64,000 nucleotides of DNA from Mesorhizobium metallidurans STM 2683 (GCF_000350085.1 NZ_CAUM01000150.1:1-64000), one strand, 5' to 3'. Shown: positions 26,123-35,022, numbered from the stretch's first letter. The notes: generated from the sequence alone by a model not told the origin. Numbers and translations: made by a program.

Positions 26123-27160
26123 ATGCGCAAGATAGCGATCATTGGCGACCGTTTCATGCTTCCCGAAGTATTCCGCGCGAAAATCGAGGAAGCCTGCGGC
26201 GACCATCTCGACATCCGCACGCTTGAGACCGCCTGGCCCGACGAGCCGATGCAGTTCGGCAATACCGCCCTCGGCCTCGACAAGGTCAAGGAGTACTTTG
26301 GCGATCCGGACGAGGTGGTGGATTTCATCGGCGATGCCGAAATCTTCGTCACTCAGCTCTCGCCGGTCTCCGAGGCCATGATGCGGCGCTTGCCGGCCCT
26401 CAAGCTGGTTGCAGTGTCGCGCGGCGGTCCGATCAACATCGACATGGCCGCCGCCAAAGCGCACGGCATCACTGTCGTCAATGTTCCCGGCCGCAATGCG
26501 AGTGCTGTGGCCGAGTTCACCATCGGCGCCATCCTTGCCGAGACGCGGCTGATCCGGGTCGGGCACGAGGCCTTACGCAAGGGGGAATGGCGCGGCGATC
26601 TCTACCGCGCCGACCGCACCGGCCGCGAGCTCAACGAATTGACCGTCGGCGTCATCGGCTACGGCAATATCGGCACCAGGCTGGTGCGCCTGCTGCGCGC
26701 CTTCGGTTGCCATATCCTGGTCTCCGACCCCTATGTGCAGTTGAGCGCGGACGACCGCAAAGCCGGCGTCGAGCTTGTCGCGCTCGACGATCTTCTCGCT
26801 CGCTCCGACGTGGTGACGCTGCATTCCCGGGTGACCGAAGAGACCCGTGGCCTGATCAACAGGGGCACCATCGCCAGGATGAAGCCGGGGGTGATCTTCA
26901 TCAACACCGCGCGCGGACCCCTGGTCGACTATGACGCGCTCTATGAGGCATTGGTGTCCGGTCATATCGCCAGCGCCATGCTGGAAACCTTCGCGGTCGA
27001 GCCGGTACCTGCCGACTGGCCGCTGCTGCAATTGCCGAACGTGACCCTGACGCCGCACATCGCCGGCGCTTCGGTGCGCACCGTCACCTATGCCGCCGAG
27101 CAGGCCGCCGAGGAGGTGCGCCGCTACCTCGCCGGTCTGCCGCCGGTCAATCCGTGCTGA
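26123..27160 (+). CDS. D-2-hydroxyacid dehydrogenase family protein inside the ery operon
   Basis: A 345-residue NAD-dependent dehydrogenase of the PGDH/formate-dehydrogenase superfamily. The substrate domain flanks a Rossmann domain with VGVIGYGNIGTRLVRLLRAF near residue 175. Active-site residues are visible: the Arg-containing stretch FINTARGPLVDYDAL near 255, an acidic position near LETFAVEP, and the catalytic His in LTPHIAGAS near 310. It sits 18 bases after eryA and 49 bases before eryB in the same orientation. Standard erythritol pathways have no step for such an enzyme. It might reduce or oxidise a four-carbon hydroxy acid (erythronate type) or act on a side product; the substrate is unknown. 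Confidence 0.85.
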   Translation: MRKIAIIGDRFMLPEVFRAKIEEACGDHLDIRTLETAWPDEPMQFGNTALGLDKVKEYFGDPDEVVDFIGDAEIFVTQLSPVSEAMMRRLPALKLVAVSRGGPINIDMAAAKAHGITVVNVPGRNASAVAEFTIGAILAETRLIRVGHEALRKGEWRGDLYRADRTGRELNELTVGVIGYGNIGTRLVRLLRAFGCHILVSDPYVQLSADDRKAGVELVALDDLLARSDVVTLHSRVTEETRGLINRGTIARMKPGVIFINTARGPLVDYDALYEALVSGHIASAMLETFAVEPVPADWPLLQLPNVTLTPHIAGASVRTVTYAAEQAAEEVRRYLAGLPPVNPC

Positions 27161-27209
27161 AAGCCGCAGAAGCCATGAAGGACTTGCTACGCATCGAGGG
27201 CCCAGTGAG

Positions 27210-28727
27210 ATGAGCGGCGATACCGAAATCGTCGACCTCTTCGTCATCGGCGGCGGCGTCAACGGCGCCGGCATCGCGCGCGACGCCGCCGGCCGCGGCC
27301 TCTCCGTCACCCTTTGCGAGAAGGATGATCTCGCCGAAGGCACCAGTTCGCGCTCCGGCAAGCTCGTCCATGGCGGCCTGCGCTATCTCGAATACTACGA
27401 GTTCCGCCTGGTGCGCGAGGCGCTGATCGAGCGTGAGGTGCTGCTGGAATCGGCGCCGCACATCATCTGGCCGATGCGCTTCGTGCTGCCGCACAGCCCC
27501 GACGACCGGCCGGCCTGGCTGGTCCGGCTCGGCCTGTTCCTCTACGACCATCTCGGCGGCCGCAAACGGCTGCCGGCCACCCGCACGCTCAACCTGCGCA
27601 CCGCGCCCGAAGGCGCGCCAATCGAGGACGCCTTCAGGCGCGGCTTCGAGTATTCCGACTGCTGGGTCGACGACGCCCGCCTCGTCCTCCTCAATGCGTT
27701 GGACGCGGCCGAACGGGGAGCGAGGATCCTGACCCGGACCGCTTGCACCGCCGCTCGTCGCGAAAACGGCCTGTGGTCGGTCGAGATGCGCGACGGTAGG
27801 ACCGGTATCAAAACCACGGTGCGGGCAAAGGCGCTGATCAACGCCGCCGGTCCCTGGGTCAACGACGTCATCAACCGCGTCGCCGGCCAGAACTCCAGGC
27901 GCAACGTCCGCCTGGTCAAGGGCAGCCACATCGTCGTGCCGAAATTCTGGGAAGGGCGGCAGGCCTATCTCATCCAGAACAGCGACAAGCGGGTGATCTT
28001 CATCAATCCCTACCAGAACGATCTCGCTTTGATCGGCACGACCGACATTCCCTACGAAGGACGGCCGGAAGACGTCAAGGCCGAGAACAGCGAGATCGAT
28101 TATCTGATCAGGGTCGTCAACCGCTACTTCAAGCGCGGGCTTGCCCGCGAGGATGTCGTCCATTCGTTTTCCGGGGTCAGGCCGCTCTATGACGACAACG
28201 CCGACAATCCGAGCGCGGTGACCCGTGACTACATCTTCGAGCTCGACGCTTCGGCGGGGCAGGCGCCGCTGCTCTCGGTCTTCGGCGGCAAGATCACCAC
28301 TTTCCGCAAGCTGGCCGAACACGCGCTGGACCGTATCGCGCCCTTCTTTCCAGCGATGGGCAAGCCCTGGACATCGAAAGGGCATCTGCCCGGCGGCGAC
28401 ATCGCCAATGCCGATTTCGAACAATTCCTCGGCGATCTCGGTCGCGACTATCCCTGGATGCCGGCATCCCTCACCAAGCACTATGGCCGGCTCTACGGCA
28501 CACGGACGCGCGTTCTGGTCGGTTCGGCGCGCGCGCTCGCCGATCTGGGACGGCGTTTCGGCAAGGATTTCTTCGAACGCGAAGCCAATTACCTGTTCGA
28601 GCACGAATGGGCGCTGACATCGGCCGATATTCTGGAACGGCGCACCAAGCATGGCCTGCATCTGTCGGCCGCGGAAAAAAACGCCTTCGAGAATTGGTGC
28701 GCGAGCCGGCTGGCAAAGGCAGGCTGA
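27210..28727 (+). CDS. eryB: FAD-dependent GlpD-like dehydrogenase, probable L-erythritol 4-phosphate dehydrogenase
   Basis: A 505-residue flavoprotein of the glycerol-3-phosphate dehydrogenase (GlpD) family. The FAD dinucleotide motif is VIGGGVNGAGIARDAAGRG near residue 12. Other marks are SGKLVHGGLRYLEYYEF near 50, GTTDIPYEG near 277 and the C-terminal FGGKITTFRKLAEHAL near 355. In erythritol catabolism EryB oxidises L-erythritol 4-phosphate to a 3-tetrulose 4-phosphate. A plain GlpD cannot be excluded from sequence, but the position between eryA and eryC (its stop and the eryC start overlap in TGATG) favours EryB. The start at 27210 matches the family; the frame's longer upstream extension overlaps the previous gene. 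Confidence 0.82.
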   Translation: MSGDTEIVDLFVIGGGVNGAGIARDAAGRGLSVTLCEKDDLAEGTSSRSGKLVHGGLRYLEYYEFRLVREALIEREVLLESAPHIIWPMRFVLPHSPDDRPAWLVRLGLFLYDHLGGRKRLPATRTLNLRTAPEGAPIEDAFRRGFEYSDCWVDDARLVLLNALDAAERGARILTRTACTAARRENGLWSVEMRDGRTGIKTTVRAKALINAAGPWVNDVINRVAGQNSRRNVRLVKGSHIVVPKFWEGRQAYLIQNSDKRVIFINPYQNDLALIGTTDIPYEGRPEDVKAENSEIDYLIRVVNRYFKRGLAREDVVHSFSGVRPLYDDNADNPSAVTRDYIFELDASAGQAPLLSVFGGKITTFRKLAEHALDRIAPFFPAMGKPWTSKGHLPGGDIANADFEQFLGDLGRDYPWMPASLTKHYGRLYGTRTRVLVGSARALADLGRRFGKDFFEREANYLFEHEWALTSADILERRTKHGLHLSAAEKNAFENWCASRLAKAG

Positions 28728-29668
28728 TGACCTTCACGCTGTCCCTCAACACCAATCCGCTGGTCAACCGTTTTGCCGACCCGGACGATCTGATCGACAC
28801 GATCGCTTACGACATCGGCATCAGGGACGTTCAGCTCACGCATGAATTCGTCAATCCCGGCTGGCCGGCGGCGACGATCATAAAATTCATCCGGCTGTTC
28901 CGCACCGCGCTCGGCCGCACCGGCGTGCGCGTGACATCGGGGATGACCGGCCCCTATGGCCGGCTCAATCATTTCGGCCATCCCGACGCCGATGTGCGCC
29001 GCTACTATGTCGACTGGTTCAAGACCTTCGCCGACATTTCGGCGGAGCTCGGCGCCAGCGGCATGGGCACGCAGTTCGCGATCTTCACCCACCGCGACTA
29101 TGACGATGCCGGGCGCCGCGCCCGGCTTTTCGACATCGCCATGGAATGCTGGCGCGAGGTCGCCGAACATGCGAAGGCGGCCGGACTGACCTATCTGTTC
29201 TGGGAGCCGATGTCGGTCGGCCGCGAATTCGGCCACACGATCGAGAACTGCCGGACGCTGCATCGGGAGATCGAAGCCGCCGGCATGGCCATTCCGCTGA
29301 AGATGATGGTCGACATCGATCATGGCGACGTCACCTCGAGCAACCCCGCCGACATCGATCCCTATGCCTGGGCCGAGGCGTTTCCTCTGGTGTCGCCGAT
29401 CATCCACATCAAGCAGTCATCGATGAACAAGGGCGGCCACTGGCCCTTCACCGCCGCCTACAACAGGGATGGCCGCATCACGCCGGAGAAATTCCTGGAG
29501 ACGATGCGGCGCGGTGGCGGCACCGACAATGAGATCTGCCTCGAATTGTCGTTCCGCGAGCGTGAGCCGGTCGATCACCAGGTCGTCGCCATGATCCGTG
29601 AATCGGTCGACTACTGGGCGCCTTTCATCGACGCTGGCAGGGCGGCAATTCTGCCGCAAGCCGAGTAG
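28727..29668 (+). CDS. eryC: EryC-type tetrulose phosphate epimerase (TIM-barrel, xylose isomerase-like)
   Basis: A 313-residue sugar-phosphate isomerase/epimerase of the AP-endonuclease-2 TIM-barrel class. Likely metal ligands are in FWEPMSVGREFGHT near residue 162, MVDIDHGD near 195, IIHIKQ near 226 and LELSF near 267. In erythritol catabolism EryC acts on L-3-tetrulose 4-phosphate, inverting C3 to give the D-isomer. It is the last gene of the operon and is convergent with the aldolase gene across a palindromic repeat. Confidence 0.8.
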   Translation: MTFTLSLNTNPLVNRFADPDDLIDTIAYDIGIRDVQLTHEFVNPGWPAATIIKFIRLFRTALGRTGVRVTSGMTGPYGRLNHFGHPDADVRRYYVDWFKTFADISAELGASGMGTQFAIFTHRDYDDAGRRARLFDIAMECWREVAEHAKAAGLTYLFWEPMSVGREFGHTIENCRTLHREIEAAGMAIPLKMMVDIDHGDVTSSNPADIDPYAWAEAFPLVSPIIHIKQSSMNKGGHWPFTAAYNRDGRITPEKFLETMRRGGGTDNEICLELSFREREPVDHQVVAMIRESVDYWAPFIDAGRAAILPQAE

Positions 29669-29684
29669 AACGACAGGGCAAGTG

Positions 29685-29833
29685 CCCCCTCACCCGGATT
29701 GCCAACCGAATTGCGAAGGGCAATTCGGGGCAATCCGACCTCTCCCCGAGGCGAGAGGAGATCGCCGGCGTTGGCGCTAAGCCTCTTCTCCCCAGCGGGG
29801 AGAAGGTGGACGCGAAGCGGCCGGATGAGGGGG
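29685..29833. repeat. Rhizobial palindromic intergenic element (RIME-like)
   Basis: A 149-base mosaic palindrome between convergent genes. The ends are CCCCCTCACCCGG (29685-29697) and the near-perfect inverse CCGGATGAGGGGG (29821-29833). Inside are two hairpins: GGATTGCC / CCGAATTGC pairing with GCAATTCGG / GGCAATCC (29696-29735), and CTTCTCCCC pairing with GGGGAGAAG (about 29783-29807). The layout fits the rhizobial intergenic mosaic elements. It probably also terminates transcription from both sides. Confidence 0.65.
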
Positions 29834-29850
29834 AACCTCACATACGAGAC

Positions 29851-30915
29851 TCAGCCGAATTTCGGATCGAGGCTGCCCGACTTGTAGCGCTTGGCCATTT
29901 CCGAGACCGGCAGCGGCTTGATCTTCGGCGCGTTGCCGGCGGTGCCGAACTGCTCGAAGCGCTCCTTGCACAGCTTCCGCATCGCCGCCATCGCCGGCGT
30001 CAGATATTTGCGCGGATCGAACTCGCTCGGGTTCTCGGTCAGCACCTTGCGGATCGCGCCGGTCAGCGCCATGCGGTTGTCGGTGTCGATGTTGATCTTG
30101 CGCACGCCGTGCTTGATGCCGCGCTGGATTTCCTCGACCGGCACGCCCCAGGTCGGCTTCATCTGGCCGCCATATTTGTTGATGATCTCCTGCAGCTCTT
30201 CCGGCACCGAGGACGAGCCGTGCATGACCAGGTGCATATTCGGCAGGCGACGGTGGATCTCCTCGATCACGTTCATGGCCAGAACCGCGCCGTCCGGCTT
30301 GCGCGAGAATTTATAAGCGCCGTGGCTGGTACCCATGGCGACGGCCAGCGCATCGACATTCGTGTCCTTGACGAATTCCACCGCCTGTTCCGGATCGGTC
30401 AAGAGCTGGTCGTGGCTGACGGCGCCTTCGACGCCATGGCCGTCCTCCTGCTCGCCGCCGCCCATCTCCAGCGAACCGAGAACGCCGATCTCGCCTTCCA
30501 CCGACACGCCGCCCCAATGCGCCATGTCGACGACGCGGCGCGTGATGCCGGAATTATAGCCGTAGTCGGCCGGCGTCTTGCCGTCTTCCTTGAGCGAGCC
30601 GTCCATCATCACCGAGGTGAAACCGTACTGGATCGCGGTTACGCAGGTGGCTTCGTTGTTGCCATGGTCGAGATGCATGCAGACCGGGATGTCGGGGTGG
30701 ATCTCGACCAGCGCATCGATCAGCTTGGCCAGCACCACGTCGTTGGCATAGGCCCGCGCCCCGCGGCTCGCCTGCAGGATCACCGGCGACTTGGTCTCCT
30801 CGGCGGCCTCCATGATGGCGAGGCCCTGTTCCATGTTGTTCATGTTGAAGGCCGGCACGCCATAGCCGTGTTCGGCGGCATGGTCGAGCAATTGTCTCAG
30901 TGTGATGCGAGCCAC
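29851..30915 (-). CDS. fba: Class II fructose-bisphosphate aldolase
   Basis: A 354-residue zinc aldolase of the CbbA/Fba subgroup. Zinc ligands and active-site parts: [10 protein letters not shown] near residue 80 (metal His and catalytic Asp), [11 protein letters not shown] near 138, [10 protein letters not shown] near 195, and [11 protein letters not shown] near 232 (second metal His). It cleaves fructose 1,6-bisphosphate to DHAP and glyceraldehyde 3-phosphate, or a related ketose bisphosphate. It lies between eryC and the eryR-eryH-eryI operon on the opposite strand. Erythrose 4-phosphate made by the pathway enters pentose/hexose interconversion, where an aldolase would help. It could also make or split sedoheptulose 1,7-bisphosphate. 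Confidence 0.92.
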   Translation of the reverse strand: MARITLRQLLDHAAEHGYGVPAFNMNNMEQGLAIMEAAEETKSPVILQASRGARAYANDVVLAKLIDALVEIHPDIPVCMHLDHGNNEATCVTAIQYGFTSVMMDGSLKEDGKTPADYGYNSGITRRVVDMAHWGGVSVEGEIGVLGSLEMGGGEQEDGHGVEGAVSHDQLLTDPEQAVEFVKDTNVDALAVAMGTSHGAYKFSRKPDGAVLAMNVIEEIHRRLPNMHLVMHGSSSVPEELQEIINKYGGQMKPTWGVPVEEIQRGIKHGVRKINIDTDNRMALTGAIRKVLTENPSEFDPRKYLTPAMAAMRKLCKERFEQFGTAGNAPKIKPLPVSEMAKRYKSGSLDPKFG

Positions 30916-31088
30916 CCAATAGTCTCCCGTGTCTGGTTTCGAACCCGTGTTTGCTGGCTGTCCGGTCGTCGTTCAGCCCGCTGATGCTTCTGGCCGGATT
31001 TCCACCGAACCGCAACCTTTGGACACGCCGCCCGCAGCAATTCTTGTTACAGGACAGTGATCAAAGGCAGAAAAATATCCCAAAGAAA

Positions 31089-31138
31089 TATAACATTATC
31101 ACAACAATTTTGGTGTAGGTGCGACTTTTTCTGTTATA
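31089..31138. promoter_or_regulatory. TATAACA ... TGTTATA inverted pair upstream of eryR
   Basis: The 294-base gap between fba and eryR is unusually AT-rich. It holds TATAACA at 31089-31095 and its exact inverse TGTTATA at 31132-31138, 36 bases apart. DeoR-family regulators often bind such spaced half-sites, so this may be the operator for EryR and possibly for fba. No other gene or RNA is seen in the gap. Confidence 0.4.
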
Positions 31139-31209
31139 ATAATATCGGATCTGGGCATGGCCACGATAAGTTTCAGGGCGAGCCAGGGTTCGCAAAAATA
31201 GGCTCAGCA

Positions 31210-31977
31210 ATGAAAAGCGACAGCCGGCGGCAAGGCATCATGGATTTTCTGATGGACGCGGGAACGGCGAGTGTCGACGACCTTGCCTCGCGTTTCAGCG
31301 TGTCGAAGATGACTGTCCATCGCGACCTCGATGAGCTCGAGGAAAGCGGCTTCCTGCGCAAGGTGCGCGGCGGCGCCTCGATCCAGCCGAGCGGCTTGTT
31401 CGAGAGCGATTTCCGCTACCGTCAGAAACAGGCGGGCGAGGAGAAGCAGCGCCTGGCCGCTGCCGCGGTGGCGATGATCGAACCGGGCCAGACCGTCATC
31501 ATCGACGACGGCTCGACGGCGGGCGGTATTGCCGGACATTTGGCCGATCTGCGCCCGCTGACGGTGATCTCCAACAATCTGGCCGTCATCCAGGAACTGG
31601 CCGGCGTTGGCGGCATCACCCTGATCGCGCTTGGCGGCCAGTACAGCAAGAAGTTTCACGGCTTCTTCGGCCTGCTGGCCGAGGATACGTTGAAATCACT
31701 GCGCGCCGACGTGGCATTCCTGTCGTCGTCGGCCATCCACGGCGCCTCCGCCTTCCATCAGGACCAGGAAGTGGTCCAGACCAAGCGGCTGATGATGGCC
31801 GCCGCGGCGCGCAAATATCTGCTGGTCGATCACGGCAAGTTCGATCGCACCGCGCTGCATTTCCTGACCGATCTCAAGGCGTTCGATACCGTCTTCACCG
31901 GTCGCGAACTGGAGCCGTCGATGCGCGAGGCGCTGGATGGTGCCGGTGTTTCGGTAACGATTGTCGACAAGGACTGA
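31210..31977 (+). CDS. eryR: DeoR-family transcriptional regulator, EryR-like
   Basis: A 255-residue regulator. The N-terminal DeoR winged helix spans residues 1-57 (ASVDDLASRFSVSKMTVHRD). The DeoR sensor domain follows, with the sugar-phosphate motif DDGSTAGGIAGHL near 99 and LLVDHGKFD near 208. It is followed 11 bases later by eryH, matching the known rhizobial order of a DeoR regulator before tpiB-rpiB. The frame is open to 31057, but the segment before 31210 is low-quality and AT-rich, and only the ATG at 31210 gives the family N-terminus. No strong ribosome site is seen. Confidence 0.8.
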   Translation: MKSDSRRQGIMDFLMDAGTASVDDLASRFSVSKMTVHRDLDELEESGFLRKVRGGASIQPSGLFESDFRYRQKQAGEEKQRLAAAAVAMIEPGQTVIIDDGSTAGGIAGHLADLRPLTVISNNLAVIQELAGVGGITLIALGGQYSKKFHGFFGLLAEDTLKSLRADVAFLSSSAIHGASAFHQDQEVVQTKRLMMAAAARKYLLVDHGKFDRTALHFLTDLKAFDTVFTGRELEPSMREALDGAGVSVTIVDKD

Positions 31978-31988
31978 GAGGGATACGC

Positions 31989-32747
31989 GTGGTTTACTGG
32001 GTCGGTACAAGCTGGAAGATGAACAAGACGCTGGCCGAGGCGCTTGCCTTCGCCAAAGCGTTGGCCGGCTTCGTGCCGGGCTTCGACGATCGTATCCAGC
32101 CCTTCGTCATTCCACCCTTCACGGCGGTGCGCGAGGTCAAGCAGGCGCTGTCGCCGACGCGGATCAAGGTCGGTGCCCAGAACATGCATTGGGACGACGC
32201 AGGCGCCTGGACCGGCGAGATCTCGCCGCTGATGCTGACCGATTGCGGGCTCGACCTCGTCGAGCTCGGCCATAGCGAGCGGCGCGAGCATTTCGGCGAA
32301 ACCGATCATGCCGTCGGCCTCAAGACCGCCGCGGCGGTAAAGCATGGTTTGATACCGCTGATCTGCGTCGGCGAGACGCTTGCCGAGCGCGAAGGCGGGC
32401 GGGCCGAAGCCGTGCTGACCGCGCAGGTGCAAGGCGCGTTGCAATTCCTCGAAGGCGAGGCAAGGGGCGAAAAAATCCTGTTTGCCTACGAGCCGGTCTG
32501 GGCAATCGGCGACAAGGGCATTCCAGCCAGCTCCGACTACGCCGACAGGCAGCAGGCGCTGATCAAGCAGGTCGCCGCCGCGCTGATCCCTGCCACACCG
32601 CCGGTGCTTTATGGCGGCAGCGTCAACCCCCAGAATGCCGCCGAACTGATCGGCCAGCCGCATGTCGACGGCCTGTTCATCGGCCGTTCCGCCTGGCAGG
32701 CGGAAGGCTACATCGACATCCTCCAACGCGCCTCGGCGGCGATCTGA
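31989..32747 (+). CDS. eryH: Triosephosphate isomerase paralogue, tetrulose-phosphate isomerase (EryH/TpiB)
   Basis: A 252-residue TIM-barrel protein with the complete TIM active site: WVGTSWKMNK with the catalytic Lys at residue 11, ELGHSERREHFGE with the electrophilic His near 95, and the base Glu in AYEPVWAIG near 167. In erythritol and related pathways this paralogue acts on erythrulose phosphates (L-erythrulose 1-phosphate to D-erythrulose 4-phosphate; also called LerI) rather than triose phosphates. It starts with GTG and is followed by the RpiB paralogue after 39 bases. It may serve both the erythritol and the D-apiose routes in this window. Confidence 0.85.
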   Translation: MVYWVGTSWKMNKTLAEALAFAKALAGFVPGFDDRIQPFVIPPFTAVREVKQALSPTRIKVGAQNMHWDDAGAWTGEISPLMLTDCGLDLVELGHSERREHFGETDHAVGLKTAAAVKHGLIPLICVGETLAEREGGRAEAVLTAQVQGALQFLEGEARGEKILFAYEPVWAIGDKGIPASSDYADRQQALIKQVAAALIPATPPVLYGGSVNPQNAAELIGQPHVDGLFIGRSAWQAEGYIDILQRASAAI

Positions 32748-32786
32748 ACCGATCGAATTCTCATTCAATCAAGGAAGGACACGACC

Positions 32787-33230
32787 ATGAAAATAGCCAT
32801 TGGAGCCGACAGCGCCGGCAAGCCGCTGCTCGACGTGATCGCAGCTCATCTCGCCACCAAGTCTGGCCTCACCGTGAGCGATCTCAGCCAGGCCGGCTAC
32901 TATGCCGACCTGTCGCAGAAACTCGCCCAGACGATCGTCGATGGCGAGAACGATCGCGGCATCCTGTTTTGCGGCACCGGCATCGGTGTTTCGATCTCGG
33001 CCAACAAGGTGCCGGGCATTCGCGCCGCGCTCACCCACGACACCTATTCGGCGGAACGCGCGGCGAAATCCAACAACGCCCAGATCATCACCATGGGCGC
33101 CCGCGTCATCGGTCCGGAACTTGCCAAGGCGATCGTCGATGCCTGGCTGGCCTCGGAGTTCGACGAAAAGGGCCTGTCGGCCGGCAATGTCCAGGCGATC
33201 GACAAGCTTGATGCGGCCAAGGCAGGCTAG
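32787..33230 (+). CDS. eryI: RpiB-family isomerase, D-erythrulose 4-phosphate isomerase (EryI)
   Basis: A 147-residue protein of the RpiB/LacAB family with the catalytic Cys in [14 protein letters not shown] near residue 65 and a basic phosphate-contact region [14 protein letters not shown] near 90. In the erythritol pathway EryI (DerI) isomerises D-erythrulose 4-phosphate to D-erythrose 4-phosphate, the exit into the pentose phosphate pathway. A GGAAGG ribosome site precedes the ATG. It ends the eryR-eryH-eryI operon and is convergent with dhaL. Confidence 0.87.
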   Translation: MKIAIGADSAGKPLLDVIAAHLATKSGLTVSDLSQAGYYADLSQKLAQTIVDGENDRGILFCGTGIGVSISANKVPGIRAALTHDTYSAERAAKSNNAQIITMGARVIGPELAKAIVDAWLASEFDEKGLSAGNVQAIDKLDAAKAG

Positions 33231-33267
33231 AGTATCGGACCCAAATTCCGACTCTCAAACAAAGAGC

Positions 33268-33295
33268 TAGAGCGGCAGGCTGATTCGTCGCTCTA
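33268..33295. terminator. Hairpin between convergent eryI and dhaL
   Basis: TAGAGCG (33268-33274) is repeated inverted as CGCTCTA (33289-33295), a 7-bp stem with a 14-base loop that overlaps the dhaL stop codon. No long T-run is present, so the role as terminator is only likely. Confidence 0.35.
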
Positions 33296-33931
33296 AGCCA
33301 GGCCTTTGCGCATCGCGCCGATGACGGTGACAGCCGACGCTGCGCCCGGATCCATGTGCCCGAGCGACCGCTCGCCGAGCCGCGACGAGCGGCCCTTCGC
33401 GGCGATCATGTCCTTGGTCGCCTCGGCGCCGCGCTCAGCGGCGGCGAACGCCGCGTCAAGACTTTCGGCCAGCGTCCTGCCGGCGGCATGCGCGGTGGCC
33501 GCCGCTTCGGCCGCCGGCTGCCAGGCATCGACCATCGTCTTTTCGCCGAGCTCGGCCTTGCCGCGATCCCTGATGCCTTGCGCCATCGCCTGCAACATGG
33601 CGACCACATCCGCGTCCGCCAGCGCCGCCTTGCCCTTGACGGCGGCGGCACCGCGCATGAAAGCCGTGGCATAGAGTGGGCCGGACGACGCGCCAACGGC
33701 ATTCAGGAACGATTTCGCCGCGGTGTTGAGCAATGCCGTAGGCTCGATCGCCGAAAGGTCGAGCGCGGCCAGCACATCGCGCACCGCACCGAAGCCGAGC
33801 GCCATGGCGATGCCATGGTCGGCGTCGCCGATGACGCCGTCGAGCTGACAAAGCCGGTCCTTGTCGGCCTCGATCGCCACCGCGATTTCATCGAACATTG
33901 TCTTCAGGCCGGCCGTATCGATGGCTGTCAT
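33293..33931 (-). CDS. dhaL: Dihydroxyacetone kinase subunit L-like (nucleotide-binding) protein
   Basis: A 212-residue DhaL (Dak2) domain. The Mg-ATP site is visible as DGVIGDADHGIAMALGF near residue 30 and AVGASSGPLYATAFM near 75, with ERSLGHMDPGAAS near the end. It transfers phosphate to the ketose held covalently by DhaK. It follows dhaK by 10 bases. No PTS component DhaM is present, so the pair must use ATP. Given the surroundings, an erythrulose may be the real substrate (see findings). Confidence 0.88.
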   Translation of the reverse strand: MTAIDTAGLKTMFDEIAVAIEADKDRLCQLDGVIGDADHGIAMALGFGAVRDVLAALDLSAIEPTALLNTAAKSFLNAVGASSGPLYATAFMRGAAAVKGKAALADADVVAMLQAMAQGIRDRGKAELGEKTMVDAWQPAAEAAATAHAAGRTLAESLDAAFAAAERGAEATKDMIAAKGRSSRLGERSLGHMDPGAASAVTVIGAMRKGLA

Positions 33932-33941
33932 GGAACTGCTC

Positions 33942-34955
33942 TCAGCCGGCGCGGAACATGGCGCAATCGCAAGGGTGGTCGAGCATGGTCTGCAATTCGC
34001 CGTCGAGATGCATCAGCGTCACCGAGGCGCCGGCCATCTCCAGCGAGGTGCAGTAATTGCCGACCCAGGTCGCGTGCACCGAGACACCGATGTCGTCGAG
34101 CCTCCGCCTGAGCCTGCGGTTCATGATGTAGAGTTCCATCAGCGGCGTCGAGCCGAGCGAATTGACGAGCACGGCGACCTTGTCGCCGCGCACTGGGGCC
34201 ATCTCGGCGAGGATCTTGTCCAGCATCTCGTCGGTGATCTCGTCGGCCGTTTTCAGTTTTCCGCGTGCGATACCCGGCTCGCCATGGATGCCCATGCCGA
34301 TCTCCATCTCGTCCGGCCCGATTTCGAAATTCGGCCGGCGGGTCTGCGGCAGCGAGCAGGGCGACAGCGCCACGCCCATGGTGAAGGTGTGGTCGTTGGC
34401 CTTGCGGGCGATGCGCTCGCATTCGTCGAAGGAGAGCATCCGGTCGCAGGCGGCACCCGCTGCCTTGAAGATGAAGAAATTGCCGGCGACGCCGCGCCGT
34501 TTCTGCCGCTGGTCGCGCGGTGCCGAAGCGACATCGTCGGTGCTCAGCACCGTGCGCACCTCGATGTCGTCCATGGCTGCCATCTCTGCCGCCATGTCGA
34601 AATTCATCACGTCGCCGGCATAGTTGCCATACATGAACAGCACGCCGGCGCCGCCGCTGACCGCCTTGGCGCATTCGAGGATCGGGTCCGGCGGCGGCGA
34701 GGCAAAGACGTTGCCGATTGCCGCCGCATCCGCCAGCCCCTTGCCGACGAAGCCGAGAAAGGTCGGCTCATGGCCCGAACCGCCGCCGATGACGAGGCCG
34801 ACCTTGCCGGCGCGCGGTCCGTCGCGGGCGATGATCGAGCGCGGGCTGCCGGCAGCACTTTTGAGGTGGCGCGGATGCGCGGCGAGGACGCCTTCCAGCA
34901 TCTCGTCGACGGAACGGTTGCCGTCGTTGATGATCTTCTTGGTCTGCACCGGCAT
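33942..34955 (-). CDS. dhaK: Dihydroxyacetone kinase subunit K-like (ketose-binding) protein
   Basis: A 337-residue DhaK (Dak1) domain. Key parts are GLVIGGGSGHEPTFLGFVGKG near residue 53, MYGNYAGDVMNFDMA near 105, and the His that forms the hemiaminal with the ketose, in MGIHGEPGIARGK near 220. The start is uncertain: the ATG at 34955 has its GGGAGG directly adjacent, while the GTG two codons later (34949) has it at the ideal 6-base spacing. With dhaL it makes a two-subunit ATP-dependent kinase for dihydroxyacetone or a four-carbon ketose. Confidence 0.88.
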   Translation of the reverse strand: MPVQTKKIINDGNRSVDEMLEGVLAAHPRHLKSAAGSPRSIIARDGPRAGKVGLVIGGGSGHEPTFLGFVGKGLADAAAIGNVFASPPPDPILECAKAVSGGAGVLFMYGNYAGDVMNFDMAAEMAAMDDIEVRTVLSTDDVASAPRDQRQKRRGVAGNFFIFKAAGAACDRMLSFDECERIARKANDHTFTMGVALSPCSLPQTRRPNFEIGPDEMEIGMGIHGEPGIARGKLKTADEITDEMLDKILAEMAPVRGDKVAVLVNSLGSTPLMELYIMNRRLRRRLDDIGVSVHATWVGNYCTSLEMAGASVTLMHLDGELQTMLDHPCDCAMFRAG

Positions 34956-35022
34956 CCTCCCGCCTTCGGTATTTTCCGGGATACTACCGGGTGCTACCCG
35001 GATTTCCACCCGGCAATGGATC

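Noticed and set aside
34987-35001. Short hairpin CCGGGT-GCT-ACCCGG between ribH2 and dhaK
   Set aside because: Only six base pairs without a T-run; too weak to call a terminator.
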